38,143 bases of DNA. It comes from CAYNLK01 sp964398055 (GTDB taxonomy: Bacteria > Chloroflexota > Anaerolineae > 4572-78 > J111). The position numbers and the translations under genes were made by a program. Location: NCBI GenBank assembly GCA_964398055.1, contig CAYNLK010000057.1:1-38143 (forward strand), given 5' to 3'. Positions within the stretch are counted from its first letter, which is position 1, and the number at the start of each line of letters is the position of its first letter. The notes below the pieces were generated by a model that saw nothing but the letters and a program-made list of their open reading frames with translations, was not told the DNA's origin and did not search any database. Below, in pieces: positions 16,756 to 24,343 of this stretch.

Positions 16756-17754
16756 ATGTCCGCTAGCAATAAATCAGTTCAAACAATGACCACAGGCGCC
16801 AAATTAAGAAGTCACCTCTCGGTGACCCGTCTGCGAGACATGGGGGTCTTTCTGGCTTTGCTCTTCTTTGTGCTGGTGTTTGCCAGTTTGTCGCCCCGTT
16901 TCCTGACCTTTGATAACTTCATTAACGTCTCCCGCCAGATTTCGAGCAACGTGATCATTGGCTGTGGTTTGACTTTTGTGATCATCACCGCCGGCATCGA
17001 CCTGTCGGTCGGCTCAATGGTGGCTCTTAGCGGGGTGCTGCTGGCCGGCTTGATGTGGACTTATTATGTCCCCTGGCCGTTGGCCGTGGTGATTACTATT
17101 GTGGTCTTGGGCCTTTTTGGGTTATTGAACGGCCTGGCCGTCGCCAAACAGGGTTTGAATCCACTTATTGTCACCCTGGCGATGATGACGGCAGCGCGCG
17201 GGGTGGCGTTGAGCTACAGCGGCGGCGAACCCATTTTCATCGAAGAGCCGGTTATTTTGGCCGTGGGCAACGGCTATGTCGGCCCCATTCCGATTCCGGT
17301 GATTATCGCCATTGTGGTGATGATTATCGCCCATATCGTCCTGACCCGGACCAAACTGGGCCGGTACGTCTATGCCGTCGGCGGGAACGAGGAAGCGGCC
17401 CGTATCTCCGGGATTAATGTTGATCGTATCAAGATGTTTGTCTACATCTTGAGCGCGGTTTGCGCCGCCCTTGCCGGTATCATCGTGTCCGGACGGTTAT
17501 ATTCCGGCAACCCGACCGCCGGTCAAGGGACCGAATTGGACGTGATTGCCGCCGTGGTTATCGGCGGAACCAGCTTGTTCGGTGGGGTGGGCAGCATTGG
17601 CGGAACCTTGTTGGGCGCCTTCATTGTCGGCATTATCTCCAATGGCCTGACTATTCTGAACGTACCATTTTACTACCAGTTGATGGCCAAAGGTTTGGTC
17701 ATCTATGTGGCCATCCTGATCGACAAATATACCCGCAGTATTCGCCAGTCCTGA
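16756..17754 (+). CDS. Sugar ABC transporter permease (RbsC type)
   Basis: Membrane channel of the importer. The 332-residue protein has an N-terminal cytoplasmic stretch and about eight to ten hydrophobic segments. Family signatures are AGIDLSVGSMVALSGV near residue 80, GLNPLIVTLAMM, YAVGGNEEAARISGI (the EAA-like loop contacting the ATPase) and VIAAVVIGGTSLFGGVGSI. It begins 7 bases after the ATPase stop, so the two are cotranscribed. Only one permease gene is present, consistent with a homodimer. Confidence 0.95.
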   Translation: MSASNKSVQTMTTGAKLRSHLSVTRLRDMGVFLALLFFVLVFASLSPRFLTFDNFINVSRQISSNVIIGCGLTFVIITAGIDLSVGSMVALSGVLLAGLMWTYYVPWPLAVVITIVVLGLFGLLNGLAVAKQGLNPLIVTLAMMTAARGVALSYSGGEPIFIEEPVILAVGNGYVGPIPIPVIIAIVVMIIAHIVLTRTKLGRYVYAVGGNEEAARISGINVDRIKMFVYILSAVCAALAGIIVSGRLYSGNPTAGQGTELDVIAAVVIGGTSLFGGVGSIGGTLLGAFIVGIISNGLTILNVPFYYQLMAKGLVIYVAILIDKYTRSIRQS

Positions 17755-17786
17755 GTAGTTTGCTGCTAACAGGGGGATCTGAGTCG

Positions 17787-18473
17787 ATGAAATCAAAGCA
17801 GGATTTGAGATTTAGCCTGATTTGCCTGGTGCTATTTTGCCTTGGTGGCCTGTTGCGGATTCAGTCGGGCTGGCTGGCCTGGCCGCAGCAGGTTTCGGCC
17901 AGTAGTCTGGCGCTTGACCAGGAGTTGAACGAAGCCGCACTGGCTGAACTGCACCAGACAGTGCTGGATTTCTACCATCTGGTCGATAAAGGCAGCTATG
18001 CCGCGGCGTACCAGCTAAGCTATGAAAACAAATGGCTCAAATCGGCTGAAAAAAGCTACACGCCTAACGGTTTGACTTCTCAAGATGAGTTCATCGATGT
18101 TTTGAGTAATGAGATTGGCAGTAATGGTATGGGGTTGAATATCATCAGTATCCAGGTGCAGGGGCAAAGGCCTCTGCCCCCAGAAGAGTGGTCAGTCCCA
18201 AACCGGCCAGAACTACAGACGCTCAAGGCCCTGCCCTCCGAGAGTCAGGTGCAAGCTGTTTTTGAAGTCGAGGTGGGTGGGGTGCTGTTAGGCCGCTGTT
18301 CACGCTGGGACTGGCGCAATAAAGTGTTGGTTGCCAAATTATCGGGAGAACAGGGCTGGCGGCTGCTCTTACCGGGCAGTCTGGAACCAAGTAGCCCGCA
18401 TCATGAAGAGTGGTTCCTGGATCGAGATCCTTTCAAGGGGAAGACTATTGTGCTGGAGGCCCCGCAGATATGA
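17787..18473 (+). CDS. Unknown secreted or membrane-anchored protein coupled to the YedE-like transporter
   Basis: I do not recognise the family. I choose ATG 17787 (MKSKQDLRFSLICLVL), giving 228 residues; the open frame upstream overlaps the permease in another frame. A signal or anchor segment covers about residues 9-25, with possible cleavage near QVSASS. The mature part has a helical DFYHLVDKGSYAAAYQLSY segment reminiscent of small extracytoplasmic NTF2/lumazine-like domains, then beta-rich sequence with one cysteine (GRCSRWDW). Its stop overlaps the start of the next gene as ATGA, implying translational coupling to the transporter half-genes. Confidence 0.75.
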   Translation: MKSKQDLRFSLICLVLFCLGGLLRIQSGWLAWPQQVSASSLALDQELNEAALAELHQTVLDFYHLVDKGSYAAAYQLSYENKWLKSAEKSYTPNGLTSQDEFIDVLSNEIGSNGMGLNIISIQVQGQRPLPPEEWSVPNRPELQTLKALPSESQVQAVFEVEVGGVLLGRCSRWDWRNKVLVAKLSGEQGWRLLLPGSLEPSSPHHEEWFLDRDPFKGKTIVLEAPQI

Positions 18474-18952
18474 TCGGCAAAGTCCGCTCTTTACGGGCTT
18501 CGGCGGTGGTTTACGGGGTAGTGGCCGGCTTGCTGGCGGTTGGCGTGCAGCTTTTCTTCAATGTCCAACCCCCGCCAGCCTACGGCATCTGTATGGCTTG
18601 CCATCCCCGGGATATGGTCAGTTGGCTGGTAAACAATCTCTTTGGTACCAATTGGGAGATTGCCCCGGTTTCGGTGACCCTGCCGTTGTTGACCACCATT
18701 GGGGTGTTAATTGGAGCCTACCTGGCCGCCCGTCGCAACCGGGAGATCCGTTGGATTTCGCTGGGCAAGAATTGGCAAAGTTTTCTCTACGGTCTGCTGG
18801 TGATGAACGGCGCGATTGTGGTGTTAGGCTGCCCCACCCGCCTGGTGCTTTTTAGCGCTTACGGTGAGATTTTGGCTGTTTTGGGCGTTATTGGGATGAT
18901 TATTGGGATTGCGTTGGGAACCGTGCTCTTGGAACGGGGGATTGTATATTAA
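18470..18952 (+). CDS. YedE-type selenium/sulfur transporter, N-terminal half
   Basis: Integral membrane protein of the YeeE/YedE family. The 160 residues match what I recall of the N-terminal half of the selenium-associated YedE: GICMACHPRDMVSWL with two cysteines, then LGCPTRLVLFSAYGEILAVLGVIG and a final LERG. About four hydrophobic segments are present. ATG 18470 overlaps the upstream stop (ATGA); a longer open frame from 18410 only adds overlap. In many genomes this half and the next are one polypeptide of about 350 residues; here they are separate genes overlapping by one base. Substrate (selenium species, thiosulfate or sulfide) is uncertain. Confidence 0.85.
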   Translation: MIGKVRSLRASAVVYGVVAGLLAVGVQLFFNVQPPPAYGICMACHPRDMVSWLVNNLFGTNWEIAPVSVTLPLLTTIGVLIGAYLAARRNREIRWISLGKNWQSFLYGLLVMNGAIVVLGCPTRLVLFSAYGEILAVLGVIGMIIGIALGTVLLERGIVY

Positions 18953-19515
18953 TGGAGCCAGCCTTGGTCACTTTGCTGATGGGCGTGATTCTGGGTTATT
19001 TAGCCCAGCGCTCCCGGATGTGTTTCATTGGCGGCCTACGGGATTTCATTCTGGTACGTGACAAGGAGCTGCTCAAAGGGGTGGCGGCTTTTTTTGTAAC
19101 CGCCTGGTTAGCCTTTTCGGTGGCCGGTTATTTTGGCTGGCTCGACCTGCAAGCGCCGGAATTTCAGGGCAGTAACCCACCGGCCTGGCCGGTGGGTGTT
19201 GACAATGGTTCTACCGAGTCTAACCTGGGATTGGCCAGGGTGACCGATTTAGAGGTAATAACTGAAAATCCTGTGAAGTCACCAGCCAGACCATCGACCA
19301 GTATTCTCGATCTCGGCTGGCCTATTTTGGCATTGACTATCACGGCCGGAGTCGTCATCGGCCTATTTTCTACCCTGGCCAACGGCTGCCCTACCCGGCA
19401 ACACGTGCTGGCGGCTCAGGGCATGAAAGATAGCCTTTTTTATCTGGCCGGCTTTTATCTGGGCGTAATTTTTTACTACATAATTACCAAACCGCTGCTC
19501 TCGTTTCTTATTTAG
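18952..19515 (+). CDS. YedE-type selenium/sulfur transporter, C-terminal half
   Basis: Second half of the split transporter, 187 residues. GYLAQRSRMCFIGGLRDFILVRD carries the conserved cysteine, and LANGCPTRQHVLAAQG the second; both are hallmarks of the family. Start and upstream stop share one base (TAATG). Between residues about 66 and 117 lies a hydrophilic loop (NPPAWPVGVDNGSTES...), longer than I expect for the family and containing a perfect 11-bp palindrome in the DNA. Acts with the preceding gene in the membrane. Confidence 0.86.
   Translation: MEPALVTLLMGVILGYLAQRSRMCFIGGLRDFILVRDKELLKGVAAFFVTAWLAFSVAGYFGWLDLQAPEFQGSNPPAWPVGVDNGSTESNLGLARVTDLEVITENPVKSPARPSTSILDLGWPILALTITAGVVIGLFSTLANGCPTRQHVLAAQGMKDSLFYLAGFYLGVIFYYIITKPLLSFLI
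19175..19197. repeat. Palindrome inside the transporter loop
   Basis: Perfect 11-base arms (ACCCACCGGCC and complement) flank a single T within the coding sequence for the hydrophilic loop of the YedE C-terminal half. Confidence 0.7.
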
Positions 19516-19531
19516 GTCAGTTGGAGGTTCA

Positions 19532-20296
19532 ATGATGAAGCCTCACGAACGACATACTCAAATATTACAGCTTTTACGTCAGGATGGCTTTGTAACTGTG
19601 GTCGATTTGAGCCAGACTTTAGCTGTTTCGCAAATGACCATCCGCCGTGACCTGGACGAATTACAGGAGATTGGCCTGCTCAGCCGGTATCACGGCGGGG
19701 CCAGCCTGGCCCCGGAACGAGGTGATATGGAATGGCCCTTTATGCTGCGCGAACGAGAGCATTGGGAGCAAAAGCAACGCATTGGCAAAAAAGCTGCCAC
19801 TTACGTTCAACACGGCGATGTAGTCATTCTTGACGGTGGTTCAACGGTTTTGCAGGCGGCGAAACATCTAACCCAAGATCGCTTAACCGTTATGTCTAAT
19901 TGTTTACCAACCCTCTCCATCCTGGCCTCGCGGCGTAACATCAATTTGATGGGCACGGGCGGCACTTTTTACTGGGACAATCAATGCTTCATCGGGCCAA
20001 TTGCCGTCAATGCCATTAAGAGCATCAACGCCAATATTGCTTTGATGGGGACTAGCGGCCTGTCGCTGAAAAATGGCTTAACCAACCGCAAAATCGAAGA
20101 GGCAGAAGTCAAGCGAGCTATGATTGAGACCGCCGCCAAGCGGATTCTGTTAATGGATAGCAGTAAAATGAACTGCCATACCCTGGCTACGGTCGGTCCG
20201 GTTGAAATGATTGATATTCTAGTGACAGACGACGGACTGGTCGCTGAAGACAAAAAGGCTCTTGAATCTCGCGGCGTTGAAGTCGTTCTCGTTTAA
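19532..20296 (+). CDS. DeoR/GlpR-family transcriptional regulator
   Basis: Sugar-phosphate-responsive repressor, 254 residues. The N-terminal HTH is typical: RHTQILQLLRQDGFVTVVDLSQTLAVSQMTIRRDLDEL. The C-terminal effector domain has DGGSTVLQAAKHL, the GGTFYWDNQCFIGP segment and MGTSGLSLKNGLTNRKIEEAEVKRAM, all standard for the family. GGAGG precedes ATG 19532. It is the only sugar-type regulator in the locus, so it is the likely local repressor, probably sensing a phosphorylated intermediate made by one of the two kinases. Confidence 0.95.
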   Translation: MMKPHERHTQILQLLRQDGFVTVVDLSQTLAVSQMTIRRDLDELQEIGLLSRYHGGASLAPERGDMEWPFMLREREHWEQKQRIGKKAATYVQHGDVVILDGGSTVLQAAKHLTQDRLTVMSNCLPTLSILASRRNINLMGTGGTFYWDNQCFIGPIAVNAIKSINANIALMGTSGLSLKNGLTNRKIEEAEVKRAMIETAAKRILLMDSSKMNCHTLATVGPVEMIDILVTDDGLVAEDKKALESRGVEVVLV

Positions 20297-20328
20297 CCCA
20301 AACTGAACTCACTTTCGGAGGAATAATT

Positions 20329-21543
20329 GTGAACGGACCACAAGGCAATATGATTATCGGACAATCCGGCGGTCCTACCGCCGTGATCAACTGTTCCGTT
20401 TACGGCGCAGTCCAGGAAGCGCTGCGCCATGCCCAGATTGACGGCATCTACGGCATGCTGCACGGCATCCAGGGTTTTCTGCAAGAAGATTTGATCGACC
20501 TGCGCCAGGAAAAGCCGGCCACCCTGGAAGGCTTATGTCGCACCCCCTCGGCTGCGCTGGGCTCGTGCCGCTACAAATTAACCGAGGCCGATTACGACCG
20601 GGTCATCGACCTCTGCAAGGCCCACAACATCCGTTACTTCTTTTACATCGGCGGCGGCGACACCATGCACAATACCGCTGAAATTGGCCGCCGGGCCGCG
20701 GCCAGTGGTCACGAGATCCGGGTGATGGGTATCCCCAAAACCATTGATAACGATCTGGCCCTGACCGATCATAGTCCCGGGTTTGGCAGCGCCGCCCGTT
20801 TTGAAGCCGTCATGTTTTCCGAAGTGGTCCGCGATACGATGGCTTTGCGCTACACTGAAAAGATCAAAGTGGTCGAAACGATGGGCCGCAACAGCGGCTG
20901 GCTGACCGCCGCCGCGGCCATGGCCGATGATTACGCCCCGGATCTGATCTACGTGCCGGAACTAGCTTTCAACCGGGACAAATTTCTGGCCGACGTGGAG
21001 ATGGTTTACAAAGATCAAGGCTACGTAGTCATTGCGGCCTGTGAAGGCTTGAAGAATCCTGATGGTTCGTTGGTGGCGGCCAACCAGGATATGATGAATA
21101 TCGACGCCTTTGGTCACCCGGAATTAGGTGGGTTGGGCCAATACTTGGTGGATTTGATTACTGCGGAGTTGAAACTAAAAAGCCGGCTAGACAAAGCCGG
21201 GACGATGCAGCGCGCCTCCGGCCTCTGCATTTCCCCGGTCGATGCCCAGGAAGCCGCTATGGCCGCACGGGAAGCAGTTCGCCAGGCCGTTGAAGGTGTC
21301 AGCGGCTATATGGTCACGCTGGTGCGGGCGCCGGGCGACACGTACCATTGTACCACCGGTCTGGCCCCCTTGGAAGAGGTGGCCAACGTGGAAAAACTTC
21401 TGCCGCCAGATTTTATCAATGACAACGGTAATTTTGTCACCGCGGCCTTCAAGGATTACACCCGACCGTTGCTGGGCGGTCCTCTGCCTGACTATGTGAC
21501 CCTGGCGGCCCAGCGAGTTCCCAAACGCTTGGCCAACCGCTAA
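20329..21543 (+). CDS. 6-phosphofructokinase, PPi-type
   Basis: Phosphorylates fructose 6-phosphate (or possibly sedoheptulose 7-phosphate) at C1. The 404-residue protein begins at GTG 20329 after GGAGGAATAATT. Motifs are GQSGGPTAVIN (11-21), GGGDTMHNTA (108-117), PKTIDND (136-142) and MGRNSG (185-190). The lysine in PKTIDND and the aspartate at the position that is glycine in ATP enzymes point to pyrophosphate as donor. The first metal-binding Asp of the usual GGDD/GGDG is Gly here; a GGND variant exists in one PPi-type clade as I recall. It sits in the sugar locus and may complete the route into glycolysis. Confidence 0.93.
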   Translation: MNGPQGNMIIGQSGGPTAVINCSVYGAVQEALRHAQIDGIYGMLHGIQGFLQEDLIDLRQEKPATLEGLCRTPSAALGSCRYKLTEADYDRVIDLCKAHNIRYFFYIGGGDTMHNTAEIGRRAAASGHEIRVMGIPKTIDNDLALTDHSPGFGSAARFEAVMFSEVVRDTMALRYTEKIKVVETMGRNSGWLTAAAAMADDYAPDLIYVPELAFNRDKFLADVEMVYKDQGYVVIAACEGLKNPDGSLVAANQDMMNIDAFGHPELGGLGQYLVDLITAELKLKSRLDKAGTMQRASGLCISPVDAQEAAMAAREAVRQAVEGVSGYMVTLVRAPGDTYHCTTGLAPLEEVANVEKLLPPDFINDNGNFVTAAFKDYTRPLLGGPLPDYVTLAAQRVPKRLANR

Positions 21544-21551
21544 AGCGGAAT

Positions 21552-21586
21552 TCTCTCGTTCCCAAACTCAGTTTGGGAACGAGAGA
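21552..21586. repeat. Dispersed CTCGTTCCCAAAC palindrome
   Basis: Perfect 16-base arms (21552-21567 and 21571-21586) around TCA in the 57-bp gap before the aminotransferase. Same family as 2195 and 8098. It could reduce read-through or shape mRNA ends within the locus. Confidence 0.87.
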
Positions 21587-21600
21587 AATGGGGTTTTTGA

Positions 21601-22770
21601 ATGCCACCTAACCAGGACAAAATCATTTATTTCGACAACGCCGCCACCTCCTGGCCTAAGCCGCCCCAAATGCAGGCGGCCATGGTCGATTATTTGGAGC
21701 GCGTCGGCGGCAGCCCGGGCCGTTCCGGTCACCGCCTGTCGATTGAAGCTAGCCGGATTGTGGGCAACACCCGCGACGCCGTGGCCGAACTGTTCAACAT
21801 TGATGATCCCAGCCGGATTGCCTTCACCAAGAATTCAACCGAGGCCCTCAACATTGCCATAATGGGCTGGTTGAAGCCGGGCGATCACGTGATTACCAGT
21901 AGTATCGAACACAATTCGGTGATGCGACCGTTGCGCTACCTGGAGAGCGAGCAGATCATTGAGTTGACCGTGCTGCCATGCGCCCCAACCACCGGCTACC
22001 TGGACCCTGACCAGGTGCGCCGGGCTATCAAACCCCATACCCGGCTCATTATTCTAGTCCATGCCTCCAATGTTATTGGTAATTTGCTCCCAATTGCCGA
22101 AATCGGGGCGGTGGCTCGCGCTGCCGAGATCCCCTTTCTGGTTGACGCCTCGCAGACGGCCGGGGCCTACCCCATTGATGTCGAGCAAATGAAAATCGAT
22201 CTACTGGCCCTCACCGGTCACAAGTCGCCGCTGGGACCGACCGGTACCGGCGGGTTATACGTCCGCGAGGGCCTGGAACTCAGACCTTTGGCTCGCGGCG
22301 GCACCGGCAGCCGCTCCGAAGAGGAGTACCAGCCAGATTTTATGCCCGACAAGCTTGAAGCCGGCACGATGAACGTGGTTGGCCTGGCCGGTTTAGTAGC
22401 CAGCGTCCAATTCTTGCTCGATGTTGGCATAGCTAAAGTTTGTGAGCATGAGCGAAAGTTGGTTAGCCGGTTTCTGGCTCAGGCCCGGGAAATTCCAACT
22501 CTCACCGTCTATGGTCCAATGGCGGTCGAGCAGCGCGCCGGGCTACTCTCTTTCAATCTGGCCGGGCAGTCACCCTCACGAGTCGGTTTGATTCTGGATC
22601 AGGCTTTTGGCATTACGAGCCGCATCGGGCTGCACTGCGCCCCGGCCGCCCACCACACCTTGGGAACTTACCCTGATGGCACGGTCCGCTTTGGTTTCAG
22701 TTACTTCAATACACTGGATGAAATCGATTACGCCATTGAGGCTTTACAGAAGATCAGTCAGGAGAGATAG
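21601..22770 (+). CDS. Cysteine-desulfurase-family aminotransferase class V
   Basis: PLP enzyme expected to release sulfur from cysteine (or selenium from selenocysteine) as a persulfide. The 389 residues include H104 in SSIEHNS, D182/Q185 in VDASQTAGAY, the PLP lysine K208 in LTGHKSPLGPTG and the catalytic cysteine C346 in SRIGLHCAPAAH. This form matches the cysteine desulfurase subfamily associated with selenium genes (TIGR01977-like in my recall), not housekeeping IscS/SufS. Followed without a gap by a DUF3343 gene and preceded upstream by the YedE pair, a partnership known from selenium-using anaerobes. Confidence 0.92.
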   Translation: MPPNQDKIIYFDNAATSWPKPPQMQAAMVDYLERVGGSPGRSGHRLSIEASRIVGNTRDAVAELFNIDDPSRIAFTKNSTEALNIAIMGWLKPGDHVITSSIEHNSVMRPLRYLESEQIIELTVLPCAPTTGYLDPDQVRRAIKPHTRLIILVHASNVIGNLLPIAEIGAVARAAEIPFLVDASQTAGAYPIDVEQMKIDLLALTGHKSPLGPTGTGGLYVREGLELRPLARGGTGSRSEEEYQPDFMPDKLEAGTMNVVGLAGLVASVQFLLDVGIAKVCEHERKLVSRFLAQAREIPTLTVYGPMAVEQRAGLLSFNLAGQSPSRVGLILDQAFGITSRIGLHCAPAAHHTLGTYPDGTVRFGFSYFNTLDEIDYAIEALQKISQER

Positions 22771-23049
22771 ATGTCGACTGAACTGCCGCTCCTTGACGGC
22801 CTGGTGACCTTTTTTGCCTCCCACCATGCCGTCCGCGCCGAAAAGGTGCTCAGGAAGAATGGTTTTGTGGTGATGCTGGTACCGGGTCCTCGAGAAATCA
22901 GTCCGAATTGTGGCGTGGCCTTACAGTTTGAGTACAAGTTGCTTGATCAAGTGGCTGATATCTTAAAAACAAACAAAGTTCAAGTCGAGGCTCTGCACCA
23001 ATATCAGGTTGAGTTGAGTGAAGAACAGCTCAACAAGTTCCGCCGGTGA
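22771..23049 (+). CDS. DUF3343 putative Se/S carrier-like protein
   Basis: Small 92-residue cytoplasmic protein. The conserved core is FASHHAVRAEKVLRKNGF followed by LVPGPREISPNCGVALQFEY with a single cysteine in SPNCG. Pfam describes the family as putative Se/S carrier-like. The ATG directly follows the aminotransferase TAG, so the two are translated from one message and the cysteine could accept sulfur or selenium from the desulfurase. Role in vivo is not established. Confidence 0.88.
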   Translation: MSTELPLLDGLVTFFASHHAVRAEKVLRKNGFVVMLVPGPREISPNCGVALQFEYKLLDQVADILKTNKVQVEALHQYQVELSEEQLNKFRR

Positions 23050-23142
23050 GGCTGACACCCCCGGATTCAACGTCGCCGGTTGCTAGACCGGGCTTGTTTG
23101 ACTATACTCGATAACCAGACTCAAGATTTTACGGAGGGACAC

Positions 23143-24228
23143 GTGCCACTGGGAAAACCACGCAACCACGGCTGCCGGATTTCCGACGCCTGGCGTTACG
23201 AGGGAATGAAAACCCTCATTCTGGAAAATGAGCTGCTACGGGTCGTCGTGTTGGTCGACAAAGGCAGCGACATCATTGAATTCCGCTACAAACCCCGCGA
23301 CCTCGATTTTCTCTTTTTTGCGCCGGGCGGCCTGCGCAACCCGACCCGTCACCCCCCTTCGGCGCCGTCTAACGGCCCCTTTCTGGATTACTTCAGCGGC
23401 GGCTGGAACGAGGTTCTGCCCAACGGCGGCCCGTATGTGAATTACAAGGGCGCCGACGTGGGCCAGCACGGCGAAATCAGCTTGATTCCCTGGGAGTATG
23501 CCATTGTGGAGGACTCACCGGAGCGAGTAGCGGCGCGCCTTTGGGTGCGACCCCTGCGTACCCCCTTCTTTCTGGAAAAGACGCTCTCAATGGAACCGGG
23601 GCGAGCCGCCCTCTGCATCGACGAGCAGTTGACCAACGAGGCCGGTGAGCCGCTGCACCTGATGTGGGGCCAGCATATCGCTTTTGGCGGCCCGTTTTTG
23701 GCCGAGGGCGCCATCATCGACGCGCCGGCCAGGCAGTTCATCGTTCACGAAGCTATGCCCGGTTACGAGCCGCGACGCTTCCAGCCCGGCCTCACCGCCG
23801 CCTGGCCGCATATCCCCGCGCCCGACGGCTCGCCCGCCGACGCCAGCCAGGTGCCGGCCTACGGTACAACCCAGGCCCAGGAGATGGCCTACCTGACCGA
23901 ATTGAGCCAGGGCTGGTACGCCATCACCAATCCGGTCCGTAAAATCGGCTTTGGCATCAATTTCGATCCCAACCTCTTCCGCTATATCTGGTATTGGCAG
24001 CAGTTGGGCGAAGTGGCCCGGGGCTATCCCTGGTGGGGGCGAATCCACACCGCCGCCCTGGAACCGTGGAGCAGCTACCCCACCAACGGCCTCAACGAGG
24101 CTATCGCCAACGGCACGGCCCTGGAGCTTCAGCCCGGTCAACATATCCGAACACGGCTGTGCGCCGTAGCCTACGAGGGGCTGGAACGGGTCGCCGGAAT
24201 TACGGCTGAAGGGGTTGTTGAACCATAA
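23143..24228 (+). CDS. DUF4432 aldose-1-epimerase-like protein
   Basis: Galactose-mutarotase-fold protein found in sugar operons, possibly an anomerase or sugar isomerase. I choose GTG 23143 with GGAGG at 23133-23137; an in-frame TTG at 23080 lacks a binding site. The 361-residue product has VVVLVDKGSDIIEFRYKPRDLDFLF at the N-terminus, SGGWNEVLPNGGP near the middle, LMWGQHIAFGGPFL and a C-terminal EPWSSYPTNGLNEAIANGTALEL segment, all typical of DUF4432. Substrate unknown; the likely position is the first cytoplasmic step on the imported sugar. Confidence 0.87.
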   Translation: MPLGKPRNHGCRISDAWRYEGMKTLILENELLRVVVLVDKGSDIIEFRYKPRDLDFLFFAPGGLRNPTRHPPSAPSNGPFLDYFSGGWNEVLPNGGPYVNYKGADVGQHGEISLIPWEYAIVEDSPERVAARLWVRPLRTPFFLEKTLSMEPGRAALCIDEQLTNEAGEPLHLMWGQHIAFGGPFLAEGAIIDAPARQFIVHEAMPGYEPRRFQPGLTAAWPHIPAPDGSPADASQVPAYGTTQAQEMAYLTELSQGWYAITNPVRKIGFGINFDPNLFRYIWYWQQLGEVARGYPWWGRIHTAALEPWSSYPTNGLNEAIANGTALELQPGQHIRTRLCAVAYEGLERVAGITAEGVVEP

Positions 24229-24343
24229 AACCCCCTTGAAAATGGATGGGTGGTTAGTTGGATAGATGGATCGTTGGTTGATGATTTATCCAACCAACCA
24301 ACAAACTAACTTGCAAACTGAGGAAAGGATATTGATTGCTCGT

